A DNA stretch of 64,000 bases from a virus. The stretch is from the IMG/VR virus record IMGVR_UViG_3300019776_000521, positions 1 through 64,000 of that record; one strand, 5' to 3'. Positions 49,680-59,630 of the stretch are shown piece after piece (the first letter of the stretch is position 1; each line of letters opens with the position of its first letter). Under the pieces are notes generated by a model, which worked only from the letters and a program-made list of their open reading frames with translations, had not been told where the DNA came from and searched no databases. The translations under genes were made by a program, and so were the position numbers.

Positions 49680-50305
49680 TATTTCACTCCGTTGCGCTGC
49701 ATGTAAGAGCCAACAGACTCATACGCACCAGGATTGGATGCCACACGCGCTTTTTGCCGATCTTCCAGAGAAGAATTTGTGGTGGTCTTTTGAGCTTCAA
49801 AGTTGCGTTCAAACTGCGACTTGCTGTTTTCAAAAACGTCTTTAGCCAGGTTGTACTGCTGCATGCCCATGTACAAGCTTCCAAGACCTTGAGCTGCACC
49901 AAGTGCCAAACCACCCCAGCCCTGCTGATCGCGTGAGCCAAGAAACCCGCTGTCTCGAAGGTAGCCGGTAATGCCTCCTCCACCGCTCCCAGCTGAAGAA
50001 AAGTCTCCCCATGCGCCAGGAATGCTGTTTGCACCAAAGATGCTGGTTCCATCCAATGCTTGCTTGGATAGCGGGCTGACCATGTTGACCGGATCGTTGG
50101 GCATCATGGCTGGCTGATTGGTGTAGCCACCCCAGTCTCCCCACGCACCAGGAACAGAATTGGCACCAAACGAATTGGTGCCATCCATGGTGTTTTTCTT
50201 GAACGTCTGCTGAGGAGTGAGCAATCGTGGATCGACTCGGGGAGGCAAGTAGTCCATTCCATAACTTCCAGAACCCATAGGCTGGTAATCGTATTTGCTA
50301 GGCAT
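49679..50305 (-). CDS. virion protein with duplicated DGTxxFGANSxPGAWGD motif
   Basis: 208 residues. DGTNSFGANSVPGAWGDW and DGTSIFGANSIPGAWGDF occur about 45 residues apart, a clear internal duplication; a Gly-rich section and a helical C-terminus (QYNLAKDVFENSKSQFERNF) follow. It sits between two structural genes in the N4-like late block. Role unknown, presumably internal or tail-associated. Confidence 0.65.
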   Translation of the reverse strand: MPSKYDYQPMGSGSYGMDYLPPRVDPRLLTPQQTFKKNTMDGTNSFGANSVPGAWGDWGGYTNQPAMMPNDPVNMVSPLSKQALDGTSIFGANSIPGAWGDFSSAGSGGGGITGYLRDSGFLGSRDQQGWGGLALGAAQGLGSLYMGMQQYNLAKDVFENSKSQFERNFEAQKTTTNSSLEDRQKARVASNPGAYESVGSYMQRNGVK

Positions 50306-52514
50306 AAGAGGAATCTCCTAACGTGTCTTTCAATTTGGGAAGGGTGAGTGCGACATCCACGTAGTAGGAGATTGCAGTGATACCCAATGTTCCGATGTTA
50401 CCGGAATGTACTGTTCGATTATAAAAGGCTTGCGGCTCTTCCCCAAATATGACAATGGGAGCCAACAGATTATTGCTTTCAAGCAAGTCTTTGGCTTCAT
50501 CAAGAAGCTTGGTTTGCTCTTGGGCATAGTTGAAAAAGTCAGCTTGTTCAGTCATCAAGCCTTCCATTTTGGCTTGCATGATTGCTTGCTGAAGACCTGT
50601 AGAAAGCTGAAGCATTGCTTCGGCCCAGGGCGCTCCTTGTACACCGCCTGCTGTAATGAGTTCATAACCGCCGTAAAGCAAGGCTATGAGCGCAACAACA
50701 GTGGCAAGCTCTGTACCAAACGCTTTGACAAACAACTTGAAGCCGACTGCCAACAGCTGGCCGACAACCAAGTTCACGACAATCGTGGCTATAAGACCTG
50801 CTGATCCAGTCAAGCCAAGTGCTGTTGCAATAAATGATCCACCGTCAGCACCATAGGTATAAACCGTAATGATGATGGCAACGATAACCAGCAATAATTG
50901 AAACAAACCAGTCTGATACCACTTTACTTCTGTAACTACCCTGCTGTTGAAAACAAAATGCAATGACCTTGCATACAGAGTTTCTCTGTCTGGAATTGGG
51001 TAAGTACTAGAAATACTCTTGTCGATCGGAATCAGCAAAATGTTGTCTGTTTCATCTGCGGTAGTCGTGTACTCCCCGTATACGTAGTACGTCATCTTCA
51101 GGTTTGAAACTTGGATCTCTTCAAACAATCCAACAGCAATTTGCTTGCGATACGTGTGTGTGCCTGAAGGGATGCTTGTATAGGTTATGGCTCCAGTCTC
51201 AGAGTTCACAAACTCTGTCTGAACGTTAACTGATGAAAACAAACTGGTGTGCGTACCAATAACACCAATGGAACCTGCAACAATTTTCTTGTAGATGCCT
51301 TCGTTAGACAAAGCCATCTTGAATTGTGAATCTTTGATGATCGACGCATTTCGTGATACAGACCCATCACCAAATTTCGATTGAAGAGCGCTCAATGCTG
51401 GATAAGCCGTACCACCCATTGCGTAATGCATGGCGTCAAAATAGTCAAAAAGATACCTGCACTCAATTTGGTTTGTAGATACTGCTGGTACACCCAGCAT
51501 AAGCATGGCTTGCTCTACATCTGCAATATCCGGGTTATCGTCAATGGCTTCTGCCATCAAATCAAAATCAATTCCCAAATACTTGACCATCTTTTTTGTG
51601 GTCAAGTACGCCTGAGTTGTTTTGTTTGAGATGACGGATTGCTTGTTGTACCGGAAGTACGCAAACGGAAAATAAGAGCCATTGACTGCAGGGCCATCGA
51701 CAAACACATTGTCAAGGCTTGGGTAAGTACCAAGCTTGTTCTTGTACATCCAGTATTTGGTCTGCCCTGAGAACGAATACTTTGCGTGAAAGTAATCTGC
51801 TGTGAAATCATATTCCTGCACAGACAGGACAAACGATTCTTCGCTCAATGGAGCGTTGGCTGAAGCCTTCCACACGTAAGTCACCTTGAGGTGCAAATCA
51901 GTGGCTGTAGGGCTTTTGTAGATCGGAGATGGTGGAGCAAGGGATACCACACCCCCAAGGCTTGCAAGACGCTCTGGCGTGTATCCAGAGGCTGCAGCGG
52001 TACCCCATTGATCCAGTGCACCAAGCTCAAATGAATCCGCCTGGTTTGCAGGGACAACCACCACCATGTCTTTCAAATAGACAGGAGCGCCTTTCTGAGC
52101 AGAAAGTACGCTCATCTGATTTGTGGCTTGGCTGTAGCCATACTGGGAAACCAGCTTTGTCCAGCCAATATGCAGTGCATTTGGCGGACCATAGTGCGAG
52201 TACTCCATGAACACTTGTTGGCCTTCAAGCGTTTCAATGACTGCTTCGACCTGTAGGCGTCCCTGGGTAGAAGAGTACACATCTCCCGATGGCAAGCCGT
52301 AGACGTAGTGATCTTCGGCGTATCGGTACATGCGTTCAGCCCTTACGCCAACGCTTGCAGCCAACTCTTCCATTACAAAATCGGTCAGATCACCTTCATT
52401 GAAAAATGACTTGATGACCCCAGTCTTGATCGACTGAGGCATTGCGTCGTCTTTGATAACTCGGGAGACAACCGTACCGACTGTAGTTCTGTAGCTGCTG
52501 CTGAACAGTCCCAT
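50298..52514 (-). CDS. large virion protein with membrane segments, unknown role
   Basis: 738 residues. The first two-thirds are beta-rich and polar. Hydrophobic segments (LFQLLLVIVAIIITVYTYG, LIATIVVNLVVGQLLAVGF and ELATVVALIALLYGG, about residues 520-615) are followed by a Gln/Glu-rich helical part. A membrane-inserting region suits an ejection or tail protein that helps DNA pass through the cell envelope. Position corresponds to N4 gp51-gp53; no family is recognised. Confidence 0.65.
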   Translation of the reverse strand: MGLFSSSYRTTVGTVVSRVIKDDAMPQSIKTGVIKSFFNEGDLTDFVMEELAASVGVRAERMYRYAEDHYVYGLPSGDVYSSTQGRLQVEAVIETLEGQQVFMEYSHYGPPNALHIGWTKLVSQYGYSQATNQMSVLSAQKGAPVYLKDMVVVVPANQADSFELGALDQWGTAAASGYTPERLASLGGVVSLAPPSPIYKSPTATDLHLKVTYVWKASANAPLSEESFVLSVQEYDFTADYFHAKYSFSGQTKYWMYKNKLGTYPSLDNVFVDGPAVNGSYFPFAYFRYNKQSVISNKTTQAYLTTKKMVKYLGIDFDLMAEAIDDNPDIADVEQAMLMLGVPAVSTNQIECRYLFDYFDAMHYAMGGTAYPALSALQSKFGDGSVSRNASIIKDSQFKMALSNEGIYKKIVAGSIGVIGTHTSLFSSVNVQTEFVNSETGAITYTSIPSGTHTYRKQIAVGLFEEIQVSNLKMTYYVYGEYTTTADETDNILLIPIDKSISSTYPIPDRETLYARSLHFVFNSRVVTEVKWYQTGLFQLLLVIVAIIITVYTYGADGGSFIATALGLTGSAGLIATIVVNLVVGQLLAVGFKLFVKAFGTELATVVALIALLYGGYELITAGGVQGAPWAEAMLQLSTGLQQAIMQAKMEGLMTEQADFFNYAQEQTKLLDEAKDLLESNNLLAPIVIFGEEPQAFYNRTVHSGNIGTLGITAISYYVDVALTLPKLKDTLGDSSYA

Positions 52515-52530
52515 CTGATTTCCGATTCAG

Positions 52531-52564
52531 AATAAAAAAATGGGGAGCGCAATGCTCCCCATTT
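52531..52564 (-). terminator. strong terminator after the 52579-53748 gene
   Basis: AAATGGGGAGC / GCTCCCCATTT, an 11-bp stem with a five-base loop, followed on the minus strand by a run of seven T (TTTTTTTATTCTG). Confidence 0.88.
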
Positions 52565-52578
52565 CAGAGATCAAATGC

Positions 52579-53748
52579 TTACGCATTCACACCCGTCAAC
52601 AGCTTGTCCACTGCCCGACCTACGAACGTATCTGCCAGCTTGTTGGTCGAATCGGCCACAGTACCTTCGTCAGTAGTGCGACGAACGTTCCAGGTATCGA
52701 CCATAAGCTTGGCGGCTTTCTGTTCGGCATCTCTGGTAAAACCAGAAGTCTGAGCCTGGTAAAGCAGCTTCTGACGACCCACAACGCTGTTGTCGTCCAC
52801 ACCCAGTGCAGTGACTTGAGCGCGTTCCGTAGCGACTTTCTGGCTGAGCAGAGAAGTCTCTTGAGCCGCCTTGAGCACATTGCCCATGGTGAGATCAAAC
52901 TCTGCAGTGAGCTTGCATTGCTGAGCAGTAAGCACTGTGCCTTCGATGATGGCATTGGCTTTCTGCTGTGTGATGAGTAGCGTTTGGGCTTCAATTTGAA
53001 GACTTTGAGTAACCAGGTTTGTCGTTTGCTGGATTGCCTGAGCCTTGTTGGCATCGATGAGCAAGCCTTGCTTTGGAATGTTGCTGGCTTCAGCAAGCAA
53101 GTTGGCAGTCTGCTGCGTCACTTGATTCTTCTGAGCAACCAGCACATCGCCTTGCTTGGGAACGTTCAACGTCTCTGCAGTAATCTGCGCAGCCTGTGCG
53201 TCAACACGCAGCTTGTCTGCAGCAAGATTGAGTTTCTGCTGAAGCTGCACTTCTTTTTGAGCATCAAGCAAGGTGCCTTGCTTGGGAATGTTGAGAAGCT
53301 CAGCAGCAACATTTGCAGTTTGAGCTTCAAGCTGAGTCTTTTGAGCAGTAACAACCAGGGTTTCCTGAGCCAGCTTAATTCGCTGAGCAGTGGCTGTCAG
53401 TAGCTCGTCAACCAGGTTGGCTTTTTGTTGATTGATCAACAGCGTTTGAGCTTCGATTTGTAGCTTTTCAGAAGCAGCTTTGTCGATCTGAGACTGAGCC
53501 AGCAGAATCTGTTTTTGCAGCAGCTGAGCTTCCAGATCGGTTTTTTCCTTGGTGAGCAGGAATTGCAGAGCCGTCTGCATCACCTGCGTCAAGGAGCCTA
53601 GATAGACCGTTGAATACTCTGCACCCTTGATTCGGTTCTTGTTGAACTCCGCTTCAAGGTGAGCCTTGTTGGCTCGCATCAGAACGTCAAAAACACCCGT
53701 TCCATCAAGGGTGGCTTGAGTCAGGTCTGCTACTGCAATTGTGGTCAT
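52579..53748 (-). CDS. coiled-coil repeat virion protein
   Basis: 389 residues. The protein is dominated by imperfect repeats of about 35 residues around NIPKQG or NVPKQG (near residues 150, 185, 220) and Gln/Ala/Leu-rich heptads ([20 protein letters not shown]). The C-terminus has [19 protein letters not shown]. This is the build of a filamentous virion component; in N4-like phages a gene of this type lies beside the capsid gene. Role unknown. Confidence 0.65.
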   Translation of the reverse strand: MTTIAVADLTQATLDGTGVFDVLMRANKAHLEAEFNKNRIKGAEYSTVYLGSLTQVMQTALQFLLTKEKTDLEAQLLQKQILLAQSQIDKAASEKLQIEAQTLLINQQKANLVDELLTATAQRIKLAQETLVVTAQKTQLEAQTANVAAELLNIPKQGTLLDAQKEVQLQQKLNLAADKLRVDAQAAQITAETLNVPKQGDVLVAQKNQVTQQTANLLAEASNIPKQGLLIDANKAQAIQQTTNLVTQSLQIEAQTLLITQQKANAIIEGTVLTAQQCKLTAEFDLTMGNVLKAAQETSLLSQKVATERAQVTALGVDDNSVVGRQKLLYQAQTSGFTRDAEQKAAKLMVDTWNVRRTTDEGTVADSTNKLADTFVGRAVDKLLTGVNA

Positions 53749-53772
53749 AGGGCTATCCAGGCTTGGTGTTGC

Positions 53773-54345
53773 TTAGTCGATCGATTTGGCCATAGCTTGT
53801 CGCTGAGCCAGTTCCTGAAGCTCTTCAGGAGAAAGGTTTGGCAAGACTTCAATAGCAAATTCCTTGATCAGCTTGCCCTTGCGAGAAGAGTTCCCGCGAG
53901 CATCACGCACTGTGGTGAAGATCTGGCATTGACGCTGAACCAACTGGTTGTAGATCACACGGGGAACATGCCAACCTTCTTCAGCATTGAAGGGCACGAA
54001 CTTGGTGAACGAACCAATGAGGGAATTCCCGGCAGTGATGATCTCGCCTTCCCATTCGGACTTGGCTGGATTCATGCAGGTCACGCGGATTCGCACAAGC
54101 TCGTTGGATTCACGCTTCTTGCGTGCACGGCGTTGCGATTCCGTTTCTTCAGCCACTGCTACCACTTCAACAGCAGCAGGCTTGTCTTGTTTGTCGCTGG
54201 CAGTCGTGGCTGCGTTGACTTTCTCACGCAGCTTCTCCAGGCCAATCGAAGGGTGATAGCTCAGACCCAGCAGATCAGCACGGGCCTTCAAAGAGGTCAA
54301 CTCGTCTTGAGTGACCAAAGCATCATCGTTATCAATATCAGACAT
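53773..54345 (-). CDS. virion-block protein with SAP/LEM-like N-terminus, unknown role
   Basis: 190 residues. ELTSLKARADLLGLSYHPSI resembles a small HeH/SAP-type DNA-binding module; then an Ala/Glu-rich linker with basic RRARKKRESNE and a beta-rich domain (VRIRVTCMNPAKSEWEGEII). The position next to the major capsid gene matches N4 gp55-type genes. Possibly a head-DNA or neck protein; not proven by sequence. Confidence 0.55.
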   Translation of the reverse strand: MSDIDNDDALVTQDELTSLKARADLLGLSYHPSIGLEKLREKVNAATTASDKQDKPAAVEVVAVAEETESQRRARKKRESNELVRIRVTCMNPAKSEWEGEIITAGNSLIGSFTKFVPFNAEEGWHVPRVIYNQLVQRQCQIFTTVRDARGNSSRKGKLIKEFAIEVLPNLSPEELQELAQRQAMAKSID

Positions 54346-54361
54346 TGCGGTTCCTTTGGAT

Positions 54362-54399
54362 TACAAAAACAGAGGGGTGACCAGAATCAGCCACCCCTC
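54362..54399 (-). terminator. terminator after major capsid gene
   Basis: GAGGGGTG / CACCCCTC, 8 bp (54372-54379 with 54392-54399), followed on the minus strand by TGTTTTTG. This would end or trim a strong capsid transcript before the downstream genes. Confidence 0.75.
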
Positions 54400-54408
54400 C
54401 TTGCTTGC

Positions 54409-55803
54409 TTACATGCGAGCGACGGTCTTGATCAGGGCAAGACGTTCAGGGCGCAGAGCCATGAAGCCGTAGTACCACTTGATCGACATGAAGCCGGTCT
54501 CACCGTAAGGATCATTGCGATCAGCCGTAGCCTCGCCAGGAGCCTTGTGGGTAATCTTGAACTTCACGGTCTTGCCATCGGTCTGGAAGCCGATCGTGGT
54601 GAACGACTCGTCGCCAACCACCAGAATCGGGAACACATCGTAGTGAACCCCGTTGTCGTAGTTGAGCGAATCGGTGACCAGTGCACCAGCACCGGACCAC
54701 TTCATCATCTCGGGAACCACGACGATTCGGAACTGATCGACAGAGCCAACTTCACCAGTGACGGTCGTCCCACCAGCTGCATACTTCTCCACGCCGATGA
54801 AAGCGGGGTTGTTATGCAGATCCTTCATGGCCTTGAAGGTCGGCAGCAGTTCCGTGCCGATGTAGGCAATGCGTGCAGCAGGCAGCGTCTTGGTGTCCAC
54901 CAGGCGGGTACCCGTGATGACGGTGGTCATCTTGGGCGTGCGGTTGTTGTCGAGGTCAATCGACAGCCGCAGCAGATCGCCGTAGGTCACCAGGTCATTC
55001 GAGCCGATCTCGCTGTTCTGGGTGGCATCACCAGCGTACTTGATCACCCCAGCGGAGTTGATCAGGTCGATCTGCAGAGCGTCTTCGGTCATCTCGTTGG
55101 CGCCCATCACCATCTCGCGGTTGATGTGCATCATCAGTTCCGCGTCGGTGTCGAAGTCCAGAGACTCCTGGGTGTACTCATCGAAGAAGCCGAACTTCTC
55201 GATGGTGCCTTCGATTTCCTTGCGCTTGAAGCCAACCTTGTTGACCCGACCGCCCGTTTCCGAAAGAGCAGGCAGCTTGCCGCTGATGGTGCCGATGTCC
55301 TTGCTCGAACCGTACAGGTTGCCGGAACCTTGGGTACGGACAGAGTAAGGAACAGCGGCCAACACAGCAGCCGTCAGAGCCTGGGTCGAAGGAATCAGTT
55401 CCTTCTTGCTGGCGGTAACCGTCCAAGGGCTGGAAGCACCGCTCTTCACAGCGACACCGGCCTGAATGGCGTTGATGGCAGCAGCAGCAGCGGTTGCAGC
55501 AGCTTCCACCGTGTAGGTCTGAACCAGGCCAGCCAGGGTCACCGTGTAGGAAGTGGACGAAATTGCAACGCCAGCGGCATCAATGCCCTGATCGTTCAGG
55601 TTGGCGTCATCCAGCAGCGGCAGGTAGTGGTACCGCTTGATCTTCTTGCCCATGTTCTTGGGCATGGAGGTCACATCAGCCAGCTGGCTGAAGTACTGCT
55701 CTTTTTGAGCTTCGATCAGAGCTTTTTTCTGATAGAACTCGTTGACGATTTGGCTACCAGCGCTCGAAGGCGTGGTCGGGGGGGCGTTGTACTTGATAGT
55801 CAT
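54409..55803 (-). CDS. major capsid protein, N4-gp56 family
   Basis: 464 residues. The N-terminal MGKKIKRYHYLPLLDD and GINDQG-type segment, EGTIEKFGFFDEYTQESLDF, RIAYIGTELLPTFKAM and the C-terminal DPYGETGFMSIKWYYGFMAL are recognised from the N4-gp56 family of HK97-fold capsid proteins. It forms the icosahedral head. Compared with N4 gp56, a threonine/alanine-rich inserted region (about residues 85-155) stands out and may be an Ig-like or surface loop. Scaffold and portal genes are directly upstream. Confidence 0.9.
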   Translation of the reverse strand: MTIKYNAPPTTPSSAGSQIVNEFYQKKALIEAQKEQYFSQLADVTSMPKNMGKKIKRYHYLPLLDDANLNDQGIDAAGVAISSTSYTVTLAGLVQTYTVEAAATAAAAAINAIQAGVAVKSGASSPWTVTASKKELIPSTQALTAAVLAAVPYSVRTQGSGNLYGSSKDIGTISGKLPALSETGGRVNKVGFKRKEIEGTIEKFGFFDEYTQESLDFDTDAELMMHINREMVMGANEMTEDALQIDLINSAGVIKYAGDATQNSEIGSNDLVTYGDLLRLSIDLDNNRTPKMTTVITGTRLVDTKTLPAARIAYIGTELLPTFKAMKDLHNNPAFIGVEKYAAGGTTVTGEVGSVDQFRIVVVPEMMKWSGAGALVTDSLNYDNGVHYDVFPILVVGDESFTTIGFQTDGKTVKFKITHKAPGEATADRNDPYGETGFMSIKWYYGFMALRPERLALIKTVARM

Positions 55804-55818
55804 AGGAATCCTTCGTGG

Positions 55819-56994
55819 TTACAGAAATTGTTTGTTGACCAACTTGCTGAATTCTTCGTCCGACAGTGACAAAGGATTGAAGTCCTTGTTTGTCGAGCTT
55901 GGAGCAGCAGGCTTAGTGGAGCTTGCAGCTCGCCTTTTGTCTTTCAGTTTGTCTTCATCTTCCTTCTTCGGTTTCGGAGTCACCACCACTGGCTTGGCTG
56001 CTGGTTGCCCTTGAGCTTGGGAGCTACCCTTGCTCAAGTGGTTAAACGCACCCTTGGCGTGTAGTGAATCACCGACTTGCCGGTAGGCTTCGATGTCGGA
56101 CAATCCATTCAAGCGACCAAACACGCGCTCGCTTTCAACCTCTTTGCTGATGATGTCGTAAATGCCACTTTCAACATGGCCATTGATGACTTTCAGCAGT
56201 TGAGGCGATCCAGCGATCACCTGTTTGCTTGCACCGTCCCACTTAGTGCTAACAATTTCGAGAGTCCGGTTGTACGAAGGCGTGCCCTGAAGTTCATCAA
56301 GCACCGTATCCAGTTCAATCTCACGATCGTCAACAGTGTAAGCAGTCTGTTTGTATCCGCTTGCTTTCTCAGCGTCAAAATCCATAGGATCAATGCCGCT
56401 GTCTTTGACCAGCTTGTTGATTGCTGCTGGATTTTTCTTTTCCAGGTCAATCAGAAAGCCGATCTTATCTTCGCTCAAAAGACCGTTGTTTTCCAACAGC
56501 TTCATGAGTTTCAGATTCGGTTTGAGAGCCGCCATCTTCTTGTTGTAGTTGGCTCCCATCTGCATCAGGGCAATTGCATCGTCAACACTGTTGACGTTGA
56601 TCTCACGCCCGTTTGCTTTGAATGGAGCCAGAAGACGCTTGTACTCTGCCTCAAAATCAATGGTTTCTTCCTTCGGCTTTTCAGGATCTTCATCCTTCTT
56701 CTCGCCTTCAGGCTTTTCAGACTCAGGAGCTTTTTCCTCCGAGTCTTTTTTCTCAGTTTCACCGGCTTCGTCCACTTCCTCCTCTGCCACCTTGTCGGTG
56801 GCATCGTCGTCAGCGTCCGTCGCCTTGGATTCGGTATCTGCAGCTTCAGCCACGGGGGCTTCGTCAGCAGGCGGTTCGTCTTTTGCAGCCACTTCTTCCT
56901 TGGGCTGCTCAGCAACACCAGGCCCCTGGCTGTTCATGATCTCTTCGTCGGACATGCCCAGGTAAGAGGGCTGTTCATTGGTCGGATCAGCCAT
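55819..56994 (-). CDS. capsid scaffold-type acidic protein (N4 gp57-like position)
   Basis: 391 residues. The first 120 residues are strongly acidic (EEVDEAGETEKKDSEEKAPE), the middle is helical, and the C-terminus has KPAAPSSTNKDFNPLSLSDEEFSKL. High acidity, helicity and position between capsid and portal genes are those of scaffolding proteins that guide head assembly and then leave. It overlaps the 56987-57334 gene by 8 bases. Confidence 0.7.
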   Translation of the reverse strand: MADPTNEQPSYLGMSDEEIMNSQGPGVAEQPKEEVAAKDEPPADEAPVAEAADTESKATDADDDATDKVAEEEVDEAGETEKKDSEEKAPESEKPEGEKKDEDPEKPKEETIDFEAEYKRLLAPFKANGREINVNSVDDAIALMQMGANYNKKMAALKPNLKLMKLLENNGLLSEDKIGFLIDLEKKNPAAINKLVKDSGIDPMDFDAEKASGYKQTAYTVDDREIELDTVLDELQGTPSYNRTLEIVSTKWDGASKQVIAGSPQLLKVINGHVESGIYDIISKEVESERVFGRLNGLSDIEAYRQVGDSLHAKGAFNHLSKGSSQAQGQPAAKPVVVTPKPKKEDEDKLKDKRRAASSTKPAAPSSTNKDFNPLSLSDEEFSKLVNKQFL

Positions 56995-57334
56995 TGCTCA
57001 CCTCCTCGGCCAGCAGCTCGTCACGGGTTTCTTCATCGGAAGCGATTGCCTTGCGAGCAATTGCTGCTTTGTGGGCCACCGTGTGAAAGTATTGACTCAC
57101 GGCTCCAATGGCATCGATCTGAGCGACGATCGCCTTTTGCATGTCGGCGCTTTGAAAGCTTTGATCGGCTTTCAGATGAACCAGACGAATGGCTTCTTGC
57201 TCGAAGTAGCCTTCCATCACAACACGCTTGAAATCACGATTGGTTTTGAGACGCTCAAGCGCCTCACCCAGATCGGAAATCTTCCGTGCGTGTTTGATGT
57301 TCTCTTCAATCGCTTGGATTGTTTCGTTACTCAT
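56987..57334 (-). CDS. small virion-block protein, unknown function
   Basis: 115 residues, helical, with a charged N-terminus (TIQAIEENIKHARKISDLG). It lies between the portal and scaffold genes, like N4 gp58. The 73-base gap to the portal stop has AT-rich TATATAGTA but no convincing promoter. No family recognised. Confidence 0.55.
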   Translation of the reverse strand: MSNETIQAIEENIKHARKISDLGEALERLKTNRDFKRVVMEGYFEQEAIRLVHLKADQSFQSADMQKAIVAQIDAIGAVSQYFHTVAHKAAIARKAIASDEETRDELLAEEVSNG

Positions 57335-57407
57335 TGATCTACCAGTGCTTTCTAAAGTTAATAGAGGTTAGGGCAGTTAATTACCCATACCCCGTACTAT
57401 ATATCTT

Positions 57408-59573
57408 TTATTTGTCTTTTTTCAGCATGTATTGCTTCAGAAGATCACGATCTTGGTCTTCTTTATCGAATTGACGGTCCAAAAGCTTCAACTGAGCCTG
57501 ACTTCGGGCCTGTTCTCCATGGAGTTCTTTAGCCCGCTCTTGTTTCACACCAGACTCCTGCTCAACAAAGTCCAGGTTCTTCAAATCAGTATCCGATTTG
57601 ATCTGACCTTGCTTGGCTTGCTCAGTTCCAGACTTGGCTGAGTGGAGTTGCGCAGTAGATTGGTAGCTCATGGCCTGTGCATTCTCTTTGGCAATCTGTG
57701 CCTTGAGCAATTCGATCTCCAACTGCGCTTTTTCCTGAACCAAAGGATCCGGCTGAGGCTGGAACGTCATGATTCTGTGGGCCAAGTCAGGCATTTTCCG
57801 TAGTTTGGCGATGTCGGAGAGAATCATCTTCATCATTTCAGGATCGGAATTGGGTCCGACCGTCTGAAGCAGGAAACCCAGCTGCTCTGCCTTGTTGGTA
57901 TCTTCTTCGGCTGTGGAAATCGACAACCGCAGATCAAAATTACCAGGCAGATCGTCCTTGCGAACGGTGACAAACTCCTCGTTGGTGACCCGAACCACCT
58001 CTGTATCGGAGAGAAACTCGGCATTCATGCTGATGATCTTCCGACCCACCTTGATGATGCCGTTGGATAGCCGTCGCAGGATGGCAAGCTCGCGCTTGGA
58101 AGCCGCATCCAAGGCCCCACGAACGCCTGCAGCGACATCCCCAAGGCTTTGCCCTGAGACGCCCTGGGAGTACGCCTTGACGCCTGTGAGGGACTCCGCT
58201 TCCATGTTCTGCATGCTCAGCATGAACTGTGCAGATTCAGGAATTTGAGGGAAAACGTGCATGTGCACACCTTGCCGGGGATCCACATTGGCGTTGAATT
58301 CGTAATCCTGGCCTTTGTCGAACTTGCGTCGATTAGTGGTATCCAGCATGTCCTTGCGGATACCCGTCTGACCATTGGCCGATTTGCCCATGATGTCGAT
58401 CATTCCACGGGTAACTGCTCCGATGACCTTCTGGTTGTCTTCCAGGAGTGCTCCATCAGGCTCGCCGTAGATACTCTTGCGAACGGGTAGATACTGAGCC
58501 GAGACAAAAGGAATCTTCTTGTCAGGGTAGGGATTCTCTTCCATTCGGATCAGGGTATCTCCTACCCAGGCAGCAACAAATGGCTTGACGATTCCCGTGC
58601 CGTCAATATCCCAGTAACCCCAATACTCATAAACCACGAATTTCTTTCGTGGCTTGTCACTGAAATTGAAGTTCTTCGAACCATCGGACGATGAATGGTC
58701 CGGTTGATTCAGGATCGAGTTTCCAGTGAGATTGATCTTGTCGAGATTCTTGTACTTGCCGTCCTTTTCCAGCTGAGAAAGAGACGACTCAAAGCTGTAA
58801 ATGACAAAGTTGGCTTTCTCAATGTCGCCCATGCAGGTCGGATCAATGATCACGTTGCGGTAATCACAGACTTCCAGGGTGGGCTTGTTGCTCACCGTTC
58901 GGGTGCGCTTTTCTTCCTTTTGCCCAATGACCACGGGTTCAATAGGCTGGCCCTGCTCCATCGTCAGATCGTGAGCCTGCTTCAGTTCTTCCGGTACGTC
59001 GGTGGCGTATTGGCTGGGAGACTCCTGCATCATCTTGTGAAGATGCTCATGCATCGGAGCAAACTCAGGGTTCACCCTGAACTCGACTTCAGGAAAAGTA
59101 CCTGTGTATTCCTCTTCGATAAACTCCCAGCCGACTCGGACAATTACCGTGCCTTCGTCCACTGCAGCACGGACGTATTCATCCACAAACTGTGTCTTGT
59201 CAACGGCGACATTGAACTGGTGATTCAACAGCAGCTGGTTTTGTTCAGCTGCTTGTCGATCTTCCCAAGTGATTGGTTTGACGTTGAATACATCGTCGGT
59301 ACTGAGGAAGGGTTCACTCAGTGATGCATAGCGCCATTCGGCCTGTTTCCGAATCAGCTTCGGTACAATGCTCGAATTGCCCTTTGGCGTTTCAATCTTG
59401 GCTTTGCCGGTGACATTCAGGTTATCTAGCCAGATACCTATCTTGGCTTCCTGAGCATCATGAATCGACCGAGCATCCAGCAAATCCTGCTTTAGGTCTG
59501 CAATTGTCGGCGCTTTAGCCCATTTGGTCAGCGGCTTGGGGTCGTTGTTTGTCTGTTCGGTCTTTTCATTCAT
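57408..59573 (-). CDS. portal protein (N4 gp59-like)
   Basis: 721 residues. Its N-terminal and central core (IVPKLIRKQAEWRYASLSEP, EYVRAAVDEGTVIVRVGW, IPFVSAQYLPVRKSIYGEPD) is typical of large podophage portals, the dodecameric ring at one head vertex through which DNA enters and leaves. The last 120 residues are a long helical barrel region rich in Gln, Glu and Lys. Size and place next to scaffold and capsid genes agree with N4 gp59. Start at 59573. Confidence 0.88.
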   Translation of the reverse strand: MNEKTEQTNNDPKPLTKWAKAPTIADLKQDLLDARSIHDAQEAKIGIWLDNLNVTGKAKIETPKGNSSIVPKLIRKQAEWRYASLSEPFLSTDDVFNVKPITWEDRQAAEQNQLLLNHQFNVAVDKTQFVDEYVRAAVDEGTVIVRVGWEFIEEEYTGTFPEVEFRVNPEFAPMHEHLHKMMQESPSQYATDVPEELKQAHDLTMEQGQPIEPVVIGQKEEKRTRTVSNKPTLEVCDYRNVIIDPTCMGDIEKANFVIYSFESSLSQLEKDGKYKNLDKINLTGNSILNQPDHSSSDGSKNFNFSDKPRKKFVVYEYWGYWDIDGTGIVKPFVAAWVGDTLIRMEENPYPDKKIPFVSAQYLPVRKSIYGEPDGALLEDNQKVIGAVTRGMIDIMGKSANGQTGIRKDMLDTTNRRKFDKGQDYEFNANVDPRQGVHMHVFPQIPESAQFMLSMQNMEAESLTGVKAYSQGVSGQSLGDVAAGVRGALDAASKRELAILRRLSNGIIKVGRKIISMNAEFLSDTEVVRVTNEEFVTVRKDDLPGNFDLRLSISTAEEDTNKAEQLGFLLQTVGPNSDPEMMKMILSDIAKLRKMPDLAHRIMTFQPQPDPLVQEKAQLEIELLKAQIAKENAQAMSYQSTAQLHSAKSGTEQAKQGQIKSDTDLKNLDFVEQESGVKQERAKELHGEQARSQAQLKLLDRQFDKEDQDRDLLKQYMLKKDK

Positions 59574-59630
59574 AGGTTCTTTCTTCTGCGGATAGTTACA
59601 ATCATTCCATTAACTCACAGAAATAGCAGC

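Noticed and set aside
53659-55869. Plus-strand open frame of 736 residues
   Set aside because: It lies opposite the major capsid gene and 53773-54345, whose products are recognisable; the composition (His, Gln, Leu, Arg) is that of an antisense reading.
57335-57407. Late promoter between portal and 56987-57334
   Set aside because: TATATAGTA is present on the minus strand but no -35 element with usable spacing can be found.
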